Shown here in pieces: positions 43,167 through 51,597 of a DNA stretch of 64,000 nt. The position numbers and the translations under genes are program-made. This stretch comes from Roseomonas fluvialis (lineage in GTDB: Bacteria > Pseudomonadota > Alphaproteobacteria > Acetobacterales > Acetobacteraceae). Location of the stretch: positions 2,009,001-2,073,000 of the forward strand of contig NZ_AP025637.1 of the NCBI RefSeq assembly GCF_022846615.1, in the 5' to 3' direction. A model generated the notes under the pieces. That model was not told the DNA's origin. It saw only the letters and a program-made list of their open reading frames with translations, and ran no database searches. How positions within the stretch are numbered: the stretch's first letter is position 1; the number at the start of each line of letters is the position of its first letter.

Positions 43167-43379
43167 GGGGAGGGCTTTGCCCTCCCCGGACCCCACCCAC
43201 CAAGGGGCAACGGCCCCTTGGATCGCGATCAAATCGGAAAAATTGGGGAGGGGCAGGGCGCGCGTTTCGCGACGGAGGCCCTGACGATGCCCCTCCCTAA
43301 TTCCCCGGATCAAGTCGAGGGTTCCAAGGGCCTTTAGGCCTTTGGTGGGGGAGGTCCGGAGGGGGCAAAGCCCCCTCCG
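43167..43379. repeat. large nested palindromic intergenic element (copy A)
   Basis: It occupies most of the 382-bp gap between the second and third Bug genes. Outer hairpins: GGGGAGGGC-TTT-GCCCTCCCC (43167-43187) and CGGAGGGGGC-AAA-GCCCCCTCCG (43357-43379). Inside are CCAAGGGGC-AACG-GCCCCTTGG (43200-43221) and a long-range pair AATTGGGGAGGGGCA / TGCCCCTCCCTAATT (43241-43255 with 43288-43302, one mismatch). The two ends are inverted copies of each other. A second copy lies at 45.6 kb. The rest of the gap (43380-43531) shows no gene. Confidence 0.85.
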
Positions 43380-43531
43380 CGCCGCCAGGCCTCACAAACC
43401 TGGTCGGCGGCCGTGCCGGCGGTGTCGGGGCTGGCGTGGACGCTGGCTGGCTGCACGGGCGCCACGGCCGTGCCATGCTGTACTCACCAAGGCCGGCCGC
43501 CAGATGCCGCGCCACAGGGAGAACGACCGCC

Positions 43532-44503
43532 ATGACCGCACGCCGCGCCGCCCTGGCGCTTGCCCTCGCGACCCCCGCAATCGCCCGCGCGCAGGGCGCC
43601 TGGCGCCCCGACCGCCCGGTCCGCGTGGTGGTGCCCTTCGCCCCGGGCGGGGCCACCGACGTGGTGGCGCGCGCATTGGCCGAGACGGTCGGCGCGCAGC
43701 TCGGCCAGACCATCGTGATCGAGAACCGCGCCGGCGGCGCCGCCGGGCTGATCGGCTCCGAGGCGGTGGCGAAATCCGCCCCTGACGGCCACACCGTGCT
43801 GCTGCACTCCAACGCCCATGTCATCGCGCCGAGCCTGGTCTCCCGTATGCCTTTCGACGTGCTGGGGGATTTCGCGTCGGTGGCGCATCTGGGCCGCGTG
43901 CCGCAGGTGCTGGTGGTGAACAACCGCCTGCCGATCACCGACATGGCGTCGCTTCTGGCCTGGCTGCGCGCCAATTCGGGCAAGGTCGACTTCGCCTCGG
44001 CCGGTATCGGCAGCGGCAACCACCTCGCCTCCGAGATCTTCCGCGCCGCGGTGCCCGACGTCCAGATGGAGATGGTGCAGTTCCGCGGCGGCGGGCCGGC
44101 CATGGCGGCCGTGATCGCGGGCAACGCGCATATGTGCATCGACCCGCTGGCCTCGGCGATCGGCCATATCCGCGGCGGGTCGGTGCGTGCCATCGCGGTG
44201 GCGGGGCCGACACGCGCGGCGGTGCTGCCCGACGTGCCCTCGGCCAGCGAATCCGGCCTGGCGGCCTGGAATGCCGAGGCCTGGTTCGGCGCCTTCGTGC
44301 CGGTCCGTACGCCGGCCTCCGCGCAGGCCACGCTGAACGCTGCCTTCAACGCCGGCATGCAGCGCCTCGCGCCGCGCCTCAGCGAGATGGGCGTCGAGGT
44401 GCAGCCGCAATACGCCAGCCAGGCCGCCTTCGACGCCTTCGTGCGGGCCGATCTGCCGCGCGTGGCGGCGGTGCTGCGCCGCGCGGGCGTGCAGCCGGAA
44501 TGA
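43532..44503 (+). CDS. Bug/TctC family periplasmic solute receptor
   Basis: Solute receptor (323 aa), third of four. Signal MTARRAALALALATPAIARA. Mature VRVVVPFAPGGATDVVARAL, IVIENRAGGAAGLIGSEAVA, AGIGSGNHLASEIFRAAVPD and FRGGGPAMAAVIAG. ACAGGGAGAA upstream supports ATG 43532. It is more distant from the first two than they are from each other (SND of the ligand loop is ATD here), suggesting a different ligand. It ends in LRRAGVQPE like its neighbours. Confidence 0.92.
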   Translation: MTARRAALALALATPAIARAQGAWRPDRPVRVVVPFAPGGATDVVARALAETVGAQLGQTIVIENRAGGAAGLIGSEAVAKSAPDGHTVLLHSNAHVIAPSLVSRMPFDVLGDFASVAHLGRVPQVLVVNNRLPITDMASLLAWLRANSGKVDFASAGIGSGNHLASEIFRAAVPDVQMEMVQFRGGGPAMAAVIAGNAHMCIDPLASAIGHIRGGSVRAIAVAGPTRAAVLPDVPSASESGLAAWNAEAWFGAFVPVRTPASAQATLNAAFNAGMQRLAPRLSEMGVEVQPQYASQAAFDAFVRADLPRVAAVLRRAGVQPE

Positions 44504-44647
44504 CCGCGCGACCGGGGCCATCCGCGTGATGCCGTGGCCGCCCCGGCGTGTAGGCGCGGCCGGGCCGCGCCGGACGCCCGCCGCGCGGGTCCTGCGGAAG
44601 CGCGACCCTCAGCCAACGACTGCCACACCACAGGGAGAAACCGCGCC

Positions 44648-45622
44648 ATGATGCATCGTCGCAGCCTGATCGCCGCCGCCGCGGCCGCACCGCTCGTCGC
44701 ACCCGCGCTGGCCCAGTCGCCCTGGCCCAACCGCCCGGTGCGCGTGATCGTGGGCTTCCCGCCCGGTGGGTCGCTCGACGTCATGACGCGCCTCGCCTGC
44801 GAATTGATGCAGCAGCGCCTCGGCCAGCCCTTCGTGGTCGAGACGCGCTCCGGTGCCTCGGGCAACATCGGCGCCGAGGCGATCGCGCGCGCCGCACCCG
44901 ATGGCTACACCATCGGCACCGTCAGCATGCACAACCTGCTGATCAACCCGCTGCTGTTCCGCCAGCTGCCCTACAACCCGGACCGCGACTTCGCCTGGAT
45001 CAGCGCCATGTGGGAGTTGCCGAATGTCGCCGTGGTGCCCGCGCAGCACGTGCCCGCGCGCACGCTGGCGGAGTTCGTCACCTGGGCCAAGGCACGCCCG
45101 CAGGGCGTCAGCTACGGATCCTCGGGCGTGGGCACCACCATCCACCTGTCGGGCGCATACCTGATGGCGCAGGCCGGCATCAGGGCCGAACACATCACCT
45201 TCCGCGGCGCGGCGCAGACCATCCCGGCCATGCTGGGCGGGGACATCCAGGTCGCAGTCGACAACCTGGCGTCCTACGTCTCGGTCATCCAGGAAGGGCG
45301 GATGCGCGCGCTGGCGGTCACCACCCCGCAGCGCTGGCCCGCACTGCCCGACGTGCCGACCTTCGCCGAAGCGGGCTTTGCCGGCCTGTCCTACGGCCCC
45401 TGGCACATGTGGGCCGGACCGGCCGGCATGCCGCGCGCCGTGGCAGACCGGCTGTCACAGGAAATCCGCACCGCCTTCGCCGACCCGGCGCTGCAACAGC
45501 GCGCCATCGGCATGGGCGCACGCCTGCTCGGCACCACACCCGAACAACTCGGCGAACGCCTGACGCGCGAAAAGCCGATCTGGGCGGAGATGGTGCGCAT
45601 TTCCGGGGCGCAGCCGGAGTAG
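44648..45622 (+). CDS. Bug/TctC family periplasmic solute receptor
   Basis: Solute receptor (324 aa), last of the tandem four. Signal MMHRRSLIAAAAAAPLVAPA. Mature SPWPNRPVRVIVGFPPGGSL, FVVETRSGASGNIGAEAIAR, VGTTIHLSGAYLMAQAGI and HITFRGAAQTIPAMLGG. The ligand loop reads GGSLD instead of GGSND, so its ligand may differ. ACCACAGGGAGAAA precedes ATG 44648. Its stop is followed after two bases by a palindromic element. Confidence 0.92.
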   Translation: MMHRRSLIAAAAAAPLVAPALAQSPWPNRPVRVIVGFPPGGSLDVMTRLACELMQQRLGQPFVVETRSGASGNIGAEAIARAAPDGYTIGTVSMHNLLINPLLFRQLPYNPDRDFAWISAMWELPNVAVVPAQHVPARTLAEFVTWAKARPQGVSYGSSGVGTTIHLSGAYLMAQAGIRAEHITFRGAAQTIPAMLGGDIQVAVDNLASYVSVIQEGRMRALAVTTPQRWPALPDVPTFAEAGFAGLSYGPWHMWAGPAGMPRAVADRLSQEIRTAFADPALQQRAIGMGARLLGTTPEQLGERLTREKPIWAEMVRISGAQPE

Positions 45623-45624
45623 CA

Positions 45625-45842
45625 GGGGAGGGCTTTGCCCTCCCCCGGACCCCCAACCCACCAGGGGCTTAAGGCCCTTGGAACCCTCGACTTGATCGGG
45701 GGCATGAGGGAGGGGCATGGCGTGCCTGTCGCGTCGGCGTGGCCGACGATGCCCCTCCCTCATGCCCCCGATTGCAATCCCGCGGTCCAGGGGGCCGTAG
45801 CCCCCTGGTGGGGGAGGTCCGGAGGGGGCAAAGCCCCCTCCG
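45625..45842. repeat. large nested palindromic intergenic element (copy B)
   Basis: It fills the convergent gap between the last Bug gene and the DUF4139 gene. Ends: GGGGAGGGC-TTT-GCCCTCCCC (45625-45645) and CGGAGGGGGC-AAA-GCCCCCTCCG (45820-45842), as in copy A. The core has a perfect 21-bp inverted pair (45698-45718 with 45749-45769) and CCAGGGGGC-CGTA-GCCCCCTGG (45787-45808). Hairpins abut the two stop codons, so it may serve as a two-way terminator. Confidence 0.85.
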
Positions 45843-45844
45843 CG

Positions 45845-47902
45845 TTACGACCCGCGCTGGAGCAGCGCCACCACCCCGCGCTGCCACGCCTCCCACGCCT
45901 GGTCGGCGGCCGTGCCCGCGGCGTCGGCTTCGCGGCTCGCCTGGTTCAGCCGGCGGCGCGCTTCCTGTTGTTCCGGGCCGGTGCGGTCTTCGGCGGCCTG
46001 GCGGGCGCGGGCCAGCGCCTGGTCTGCGGTGCGGTAGGTGCGTGCGCGCAGCCGTGCTTCGTCGAGCAGGCGGCGCAGGTCGCCCATCGCTTCGACCACG
46101 GCGGCAAGGTCGGCGCGCCCGGGCACCGCCTCCGGCGTGCGGGCCAGGATCTCCTGCAGGCGTTCCATGGTGCCGGGGCCGCCGGGCAGGCGGCGCAGGT
46201 TCTGCTCGATGTCGAATTGCTGCCAGCGCAGCAGCATCGGTTCGCCGAGCGAGGTGTCGTACAGCGGGATGTCCTGGCGGACGGTACGCTCGAAGGGCAG
46301 GCGCAGGGTCTGCGCGGACCCGTCCAGCACGACTTCGTGCCGCAGGCCGAAATCGCCTTCACTCACGATGGTGAAGCGAGGATCGGCGCCGGGGCGGCGG
46401 GGCACGTCGATCACCAGCGTGCCGCGCGCCCCGCGGGGGTCGATCGCGACAGCGGTTTCCTCGCGCCGCAGCACCTCGATCGCCACGAAGCCGCGGCGCA
46501 GCGCGATGCGCACCGGGCGTTCGGTGGTGGTCCCGGCCTGGCTGAACTGCACGTCGCGGTCGCGCGCGAAGGCCAGGATGCGCCCGTCGCCCGCGGGCAT
46601 GGCGCGGATTTCGGCATCGCCCAGGAACACGCCTGCTTCCGGGCCCTCGGCTCCGTACACGGTGGCGAGTCCATCAGGCAGCGTGTGCTGGGATGCATTG
46701 CGGATGCGCACCGCCTGCAGCGGATAGCGCGCCGTCAGGTCCTGGATCCACCAGACGCGTTCGGCCGGCAGGCGGACATCGAGGAACGGGACGTTCGCCG
46801 TCTCGCCCGCGCGGATGGTGACGGGTTCCGCCAGCACGAAGGCGACGCGCCCGGCCGAGGCCTCGGCCGTGGCGGCCGTGGCGGGCGGCGCGGGCGCACC
46901 GCCGAGAGCCGCGCCAGGCGCATCCGGGGCGCGCGCGCGGGCGGCCATCTGTGGCGCCGGCGCGGCCATGACCATCGCCGGGGGCATGGCCGCCGGCGCC
47001 GGTGCGGGGATCGGCACGGGCCGCCCGCCGGTGTCCGGCGTGACCATCACCGCGCCCGCGACGCGCACCGGCATTTCGGGCCGTGCGACCGTGATCGGGT
47101 CGTAGATGCGCTGGCGGAAGGCGGCCGCCTCGCCCGAGACCAGCGCCAGGCGCACCGAATCCCAGTCGCTGCCGGACCCGTTCTCGACCACCGCCCAGCC
47201 CTGCAGCCGCGCGTTGGTGGGCGTGGCCGCAGGGGCCCCCATTGGCGGGACGAGCAGGCGGTAGGACGGCTTCCACAGCGGCGCGCCCGCCACATACAGC
47301 ACCGCCACCTGCCGCGCCCGGTCGGCGCGCAGGCGGATTTCGATGCGGCGTTCGTCGTTGGACCGTGCGGCGGCCAGCGCCTCCGCCGCGCGGGCGACGC
47401 GCGCGGCCAGGCCGGTGTCGGTCAGTGTGACCTCGTCGCCCTCCCGCAGCACCACGGTGCGAAGGCCCGTGGGTGTGATCAGCGTGAGGCGCAGCCCGCC
47501 CGGCGTGCCCGCCACAGGCGGCACCTCGGCGGCATCGGCGATGCGCCCACGCGCGCCGCCGGCCTCGGCTTCCTGCCCGCGCAGGGCCGAGAGCAAGCGC
47601 ACGCGGCTTTCGAAATCGTCGGGGCGCAGCGGCAGGCCGCGGAAGGCCTCGCCGGCCAGGTCCCGGGCGGGCAGGCGCAGGCCTTCGACGGTGCCGGCGG
47701 TATCCACCACGATCAGGCTGCGCAGCAGGTCGTCCACGTCGTCGGTCGGTGCGCGGAAGGTGACGGACCCATCCGCCGGCACCTCCCCCGCGCGTTCCAC
47801 CTGCGCGAGGCCCGCGGAGGAGAGTGTCACGCTGCGCACCGGCAATTCGGTGGCGAGCGCGGTGGTCGCGCTCAGCAGAAAGGCGAGTGTCAGGCGGCGC
47901 AT
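45845..47902 (-). CDS. DUF4139 domain-containing exported protein
   Basis: Exported protein of unknown function (685 aa). Signal MRRLTLAFLLSATTALA, then an N-terminal DUF4140-like part (VRSVTLSSAGLAQVERAGEV) and a central DUF4139 domain (LYVAGAPLWKPSYRLLVPPM; LQGWAVVENGSGSDWDSVRL; ALVSGEAAAFRQRIYDPI). A Pro/Ala/Met linker (about 295-345) interrupts it, and the C-terminus (last 100 residues) is a predicted coiled coil (DLRRLLDEARLRARTYRTAD). It is probably periplasmic. No enzymatic motif is visible. It is followed on the minus strand only by the palindromic element. Confidence 0.85.
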   Translation of the reverse strand: MRRLTLAFLLSATTALATELPVRSVTLSSAGLAQVERAGEVPADGSVTFRAPTDDVDDLLRSLIVVDTAGTVEGLRLPARDLAGEAFRGLPLRPDDFESRVRLLSALRGQEAEAGGARGRIADAAEVPPVAGTPGGLRLTLITPTGLRTVVLREGDEVTLTDTGLAARVARAAEALAAARSNDERRIEIRLRADRARQVAVLYVAGAPLWKPSYRLLVPPMGAPAATPTNARLQGWAVVENGSGSDWDSVRLALVSGEAAAFRQRIYDPITVARPEMPVRVAGAVMVTPDTGGRPVPIPAPAPAAMPPAMVMAAPAPQMAARARAPDAPGAALGGAPAPPATAATAEASAGRVAFVLAEPVTIRAGETANVPFLDVRLPAERVWWIQDLTARYPLQAVRIRNASQHTLPDGLATVYGAEGPEAGVFLGDAEIRAMPAGDGRILAFARDRDVQFSQAGTTTERPVRIALRRGFVAIEVLRREETAVAIDPRGARGTLVIDVPRRPGADPRFTIVSEGDFGLRHEVVLDGSAQTLRLPFERTVRQDIPLYDTSLGEPMLLRWQQFDIEQNLRRLPGGPGTMERLQEILARTPEAVPGRADLAAVVEAMGDLRRLLDEARLRARTYRTADQALARARQAAEDRTGPEQQEARRRLNQASREADAAGTAADQAWEAWQRGVVALLQRGS

Positions 47903-47984
47903 GGCGGTGTCCTTCTCCGGCGCGGAGCGTAGGCGCGCCCGCCCGGCGCGGTCCAGCGCTCGGGCGTGCGGCGCGTGAAGCGCT

Positions 47985-48608
47985 TCAGCCGAGCACGATG
48001 TCGCCCTGCGCCAGCAGCGCGCGGGCCTCGATGCGATCGGCGGGGATGAAGGGCAGGATCACGGCATCGCGCGCGCGCGGGTCGCGGATCGCATTCAGCA
48101 GCCCGTCGCGCGCGTTGAGCGGTTCGCCCGCGACGTAGAACTGCGTGACGAAGGGCGCACCGCCCGCGCGCGTGACCTGCACATGGATATGCGGCGTGCG
48201 GCCCGGATAGGGCGCGGGGCGCAGCGTGCGGAAGGCATAGGCGCCGCTGGCGTCCGTCAGCACGCGGCCATAGCCCTGGAAGTTGGCGTCGAAGCGCTGC
48301 GTGTCGGGCGCGCGCGGATGGCGATAGATGCCCTGCGCGTCGCATTGCCAGATCTCGACCAGCGCACCCGCCACGGCACTGCCTGCCGTGTCGGTCACGC
48401 GGCCGCGCAGATGCGCGACGGTGCCCATGGCCTGCGCAGCGGCGCCCTGCACGCGCACCAGGTCGGCATCGTTGTCGGCGGGGAAGGCCACGGGGTAGAA
48501 GGGGCCACGGGTCTGGCGCGGTGTCTCGACGCGCCCCTGCGCAAGGGCGGGCAGCGGCAGCAGCAGTGCGGCGCCGAGCAGCGGGCGGCGAAGGATGCGG
48601 AGCGTCAT
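47985..48608 (-). CDS. exported intradiol ring-cleavage dioxygenase-like protein
   Basis: Non-haem Fe(III) dioxygenase fold (207 aa) with an N-terminal export signal (TLRILRRPLLGAALLLPLPA, cut near LAQ). RQTRGPFYPVAFPADNDADL, GTVAHLRGRVTDTAGSAVAG, ALVEIWQCDAQGIYRHPRAP, GYGRVLTDASGAYAFRTLRP and PYPGRTPHIHVQV. The expected iron ligands are visible: Tyr in GIYRHP and PAPYPG, His in PHIHV. Secreted members of this family act on catechols or aromatic substrates outside the cytoplasm; the substrate is unknown. ATG 48608 is preferred over 48617 for spacing to AGGA. It lies 82 bp upstream of the DUF4139 gene. Confidence 0.85.
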   Translation of the reverse strand: MTLRILRRPLLGAALLLPLPALAQGRVETPRQTRGPFYPVAFPADNDADLVRVQGAAAQAMGTVAHLRGRVTDTAGSAVAGALVEIWQCDAQGIYRHPRAPDTQRFDANFQGYGRVLTDASGAYAFRTLRPAPYPGRTPHIHVQVTRAGGAPFVTQFYVAGEPLNARDGLLNAIRDPRARDAVILPFIPADRIEARALLAQGDIVLG

Positions 48609-48661
48609 GCGCGCCATCCTGCCGCGGATGCGCGCGACGCGGTGTGACGAAGTGCGACGTG

Positions 48662-49246
48662 TCAGCGCAGCGCCGGGATCAGCGAGAGCACCAGCAGGAC
48701 CGCCATGGCAATGTTGAAGCCGCGCAGCGCGCGATCCGTGCGCAGCAGGCGCGAGGCACCTGCACCCAGCAGCGCCCAGACCAACGTGCAGGGAAAGCCC
48801 ACCAGCGCGAAGGCGCCGGCGATGGTCAGCGACTGGCGCAGCATGTCGCCATCCGGCGTGGTGAAGGTGGGAATGGCAGCTAGGGCGATCATCCACGCCT
48901 TCGGGTTCACCCACTGGAACAGCGCGGCGCCGACGAAGCCGAGCGGCGGCTTCGGTGGCCCTTCGCCCGGTGCGCCGGCGCGGGCGATCTTCCAGGCCAG
49001 CAACAGCAGCCATGCCGCCCCGCCCCATTTCAGCGCGGTGTGCAGCCAGGGCAGCGCGGCGAAGGGTGCGGCGAGGCCGAGCCCCACGATCAGCAGCATG
49101 GCGCCGAAGCCGATCGCGATGCCGCACATATGCGGCACGGTGGCGCGCACGCCGGCATTGGCGGCGCCGGCCGCGACCATCAGCACGTTCGGTCCCGGCG
49201 TGACCGACATGGCGATGGCGAAGCCGAGCAGGGCGAGGTGGTCCAT
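48662..49246 (-). CDS. LysE/RhtB family amino-acid exporter
   Basis: Six-helix exporter (194 aa). Typical start LALLGFAIAMSVTPGPNVLM with the TPGPN signature, then GVRATVPHMCGIAIGFGAML, ALKWGGAAWLLLLAWKIARA and VGAALFQWVNPKAWMIALAA (conserved NPKA). It probably exports amino acids or derivatives. The ATG at 49246 is the family start and lies six bases after a -10-like TAAAAT, so its mRNA may be leaderless. A palindrome upstream suggests repression by an unidentified regulator. Confidence 0.9.
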   Translation of the reverse strand: MDHLALLGFAIAMSVTPGPNVLMVAAGAANAGVRATVPHMCGIAIGFGAMLLIVGLGLAAPFAALPWLHTALKWGGAAWLLLLAWKIARAGAPGEGPPKPPLGFVGAALFQWVNPKAWMIALAAIPTFTTPDGDMLRQSLTIAGAFALVGFPCTLVWALLGAGASRLLRTDRALRGFNIAMAVLLVLSLIPALR

Positions 49247-49252
49247 GGGGCG

Positions 49253-49274
49253 ATTTTAGGTCAGTAATACTGAC
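49253..49274 (-). promoter_or_regulatory. lysE promoter with overlapping palindromic operator
   Basis: Minus strand: TAAAAT (-10-like, 49253-49258) directly preceded by the perfect palindrome GTCAGTA-T-TACTGAC (49260-49274). It fills the spacer; a weak CGTGTA is at the -35 place. The expected start of transcription coincides with the ATG at 49246. It may also control the divergent ridA-like gene. Confidence 0.6.
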
Positions 49275-49345
49275 ATACACGTGCGCTCTTGCCGGGGCGG
49301 CGTTGCGCGTGTCGCATGGCGGGGTCCGAGTTCGAGGAGGAAGCG

Positions 49346-49813
49346 ATGGCCGAGGATACACCCGAACAGCGATTGGCGGCGCTGGGATTGACGCTGCCGC
49401 CGGTGCCGAAGCCGATCGGCAGCTACGTGCCCTGGCGGCGTGAGGGCGACATGCTGTGGACGAGCGGGCAGGGGCCGCGGCGGCCGGATGGCGTGCCGGT
49501 GCGCGGAAAGGTGCCGAGCGAGATGAGTGTCGAGGATGCGTATGGGTATGCGCGTCTTGTCGGCCTCGGGTTGCTGGCGGCCGCGGCGGAGGGCGCGGGC
49601 GGGCTGTCGAAGCTGCGCTGCGTGAAGGTGCTGGGGATGGTGAATGCGACGCCGGAGTTCACGGATCATCCGAAGGTCATCAACGGCTGTTCCGACTTGT
49701 TCGTGGCGGTGCTGGGGGAGAACGGGAAGCACGCGCGATCGGCCGTGGGGTTCGTGAGCCTGCCGAACCAGATCCCGGTGGAGATCGAGGCGATCTTCCG
49801 CGTTCTCGATTGA
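49346..49813 (+). CDS. RidA/YjgF family protein
   Basis: Small trimeric enamine/imine deaminase-family protein (155 aa). DTPEQRLAALGLTLPPVPKP begins the variant YjgF group, then LWTSGQGPRRPDG, KLRCVKVLGMVNATPEFTDH and the C-terminal RSAVGFVSLPNQIPVEIEAI. The family Arg that contacts substrate carboxylates is not obvious at VKVLGMVN, so activity on 2-aminoacrylate is uncertain. GAGGAGGAAG immediately upstream fixes ATG 49346. Divergent from lysE, sharing its palindrome region. Confidence 0.88.
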   Translation: MAEDTPEQRLAALGLTLPPVPKPIGSYVPWRREGDMLWTSGQGPRRPDGVPVRGKVPSEMSVEDAYGYARLVGLGLLAAAAEGAGGLSKLRCVKVLGMVNATPEFTDHPKVINGCSDLFVAVLGENGKHARSAVGFVSLPNQIPVEIEAIFRVLD

Positions 49814-49822
49814 TGGCGGGGT

Positions 49823-49870
49823 CCGGGGTGACACTGTCACCCCGGTGGGGGTCCGGGGGCGGCGCCCCCG
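49823..49870. terminator. paired hairpins between convergent genes
   Basis: First hairpin CCGGGGTGACA-C-TGTCACCCCGG (49823-49845, 11-bp arms, too tight a loop to close fully). Second CGGGGGC-GGC-GCCCCCG (49854-49870) abuts the amidohydrolase stop. Together they form a likely two-way terminator. The GGTCCGGGGGC sequence style recalls the ends of the 43 and 45 kb palindromic elements. Confidence 0.6.
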
Positions 49871-51325
49871 CTACACCCGGTTGCGCGTGACCAGCCTGCC
49901 GGGCTTTTCGCCGGTGGCGCCCTTGCCTGCGACGTAAGTCGGAGTGCCGTTCGCCCAGACTTCCTCGATCCCGTGGCTGGTTTGCTTGGGGTCCTCGAAG
50001 GTCGCGCGGTCGATCACGGTATCCGCGTCGAACAGCACCAGGTCGGCATAGGCCCCTTCGCGGATCTCCCCGCGGTCGAGCATCCCGAACAGCGACGCCG
50101 TGCGCCCCGTCATCTTGTGGATCGCCGTCTCCACGCTGAACAGCCGCAGCTCGCGAGCATAAAGCCCGAGCACGCGCGGAAACGTCCCCCACAGCCGCGG
50201 ATGCGGATGCGCGTCGTGCGGGATGCCGTCCGACCCGATCACCGACATCGGATGCGCCATGATCCGCCGCACGTCTTCCTCGTCCATCTGCCAGGTGACC
50301 TGGCCTGCCGGCAGCAGGCGTTCGGCTGCCATGCGGATATCGGTGTTCCAGCCGCGCGCGATGTCGCTCAGATACTTCCCCGCCATCTCGGGATGCGGGA
50401 TCGACCAGGTGATCATCACCTTCACGTCGTCGCGCAGCCGATCGGGCATCAGCACGGTGGAGCCCGCCGGGTAGGGGTACATGTCGAAGAACATGTCCTG
50501 GGTCTGGTTGATTGCCTCGATCAGCGGCAGCGTCTGCGTCGATCGCCCATAGTTCTCCGGCATCGAGCATTTGTGATGGCTGACCCAGACCGGCACGCCG
50601 ACGCGCTTGCCGATCTTCGCCGTTTCCTCGATCGAAGCCAGCACCCGGTCGGCCTCGTCGCGCATGTGCGTGACATAGATGCCGCCCATGGCGCGCAGCG
50701 GTTCGGCCACCGCGATCACTTCCTCGGTCGTCGCATGCATGTTGGGCGGGTAGTACAGGCCGGTGGAGAAGCCCGACGCGCCCTCGGCCAGCGAGTTCTT
50801 CACCCGCAGGCGCATGTGCTCGATCTCGGAATCCTTGGCCACGCGCATCACGTCGCCATCCATGGCCTCGACGCGCATGGTCTGGTGGCCGACCAGGGCG
50901 TAGGTGTTCACCTCGCTGCCGCGCTTCTTCAGCTCATGCGCGTAGTCGCCGAAGCTGTCGAAGCGCCACCAGCCTTCCTCGCCGATCAGGTCGAGCGGCG
51001 GCGGCGGCAGGCGCTTGAAGCGCGCGGGGGAGAGGCTCACGCCGCAATTGCCGACCACCACGGTGGTGACACCCTGGCTGATCTTGCAGGTCATGCAGTC
51101 GGGCCCGCACATCACCGCGCGGTCGTCATGCGTGTGGGCGTCGATGAAGCCTGGGGCGAGGGCGCGGCCATGCGCCATGATCTCGCGATCTGCGCTGGCA
51201 CCGCCCAGGTCGCCCACCGCGACGATGCGGTCGCCGGTGACGCCCACGTCGCCCCGCCGGCGCGGCCCGCCCGTGCCGTCGAAGATGGTGGCATCGCGGA
51301 TGATGAGGTCGCAGCGCAGCGCCAT
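49871..51325 (-). CDS. N-acyl-D-amino-acid deacylase (D-aminoacylase) family amidohydrolase
   Basis: Zinc amidohydrolase (484 aa). Start LRCDLIIRDATIFDGTGGPR, metal site FIDAHTHDDRAVM (HxH), QGVTTVVVGNCGVSLSP with the family Cys that bridges zinc, ASGFSTGLYYPPNMHATTEE, YVTHMRDEADRVLAS (His ligand), VWVSHHKCSMPENYG and the catalytic Asp in VIGSDGIPHDAHPHPRLWGT. All hallmark residues are present. It cleaves N-acyl-D-amino acids or similar amides. It is followed by hairpins. The 272 bp upstream of it (51326-51597) show no gene. Confidence 0.92.
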   Translation of the reverse strand: MALRCDLIIRDATIFDGTGGPRRRGDVGVTGDRIVAVGDLGGASADREIMAHGRALAPGFIDAHTHDDRAVMCGPDCMTCKISQGVTTVVVGNCGVSLSPARFKRLPPPPLDLIGEEGWWRFDSFGDYAHELKKRGSEVNTYALVGHQTMRVEAMDGDVMRVAKDSEIEHMRLRVKNSLAEGASGFSTGLYYPPNMHATTEEVIAVAEPLRAMGGIYVTHMRDEADRVLASIEETAKIGKRVGVPVWVSHHKCSMPENYGRSTQTLPLIEAINQTQDMFFDMYPYPAGSTVLMPDRLRDDVKVMITWSIPHPEMAGKYLSDIARGWNTDIRMAAERLLPAGQVTWQMDEEDVRRIMAHPMSVIGSDGIPHDAHPHPRLWGTFPRVLGLYARELRLFSVETAIHKMTGRTASLFGMLDRGEIREGAYADLVLFDADTVIDRATFEDPKQTSHGIEEVWANGTPTYVAGKGATGEKPGRLVTRNRV

Positions 51326-51597
51326 GGTCGGGGTCTTCCGGACAATCGTGACGCGCGAGCATGGCGCGGCGCCGCCGGGCGCGGAAGCCCCGGCGCAACG
51401 CGCTGGCTGCGGCTGCCCGGCTGCGCCTGACGCACCCCGGTTGAACGCGCGTGGATGGCGGCGGCGTCGCGGTGGTTCAGCCCATCGGCCGCTGCGCGAT
51501 GCCGCCTGGCGCCGCAGTGGTTGCCCACGACGCGTTGCGACACCTTCGCCGGCGTGCCGCGCAGCGCCGGCGGACGTGCCGTCCGGCGCCGGGCATG

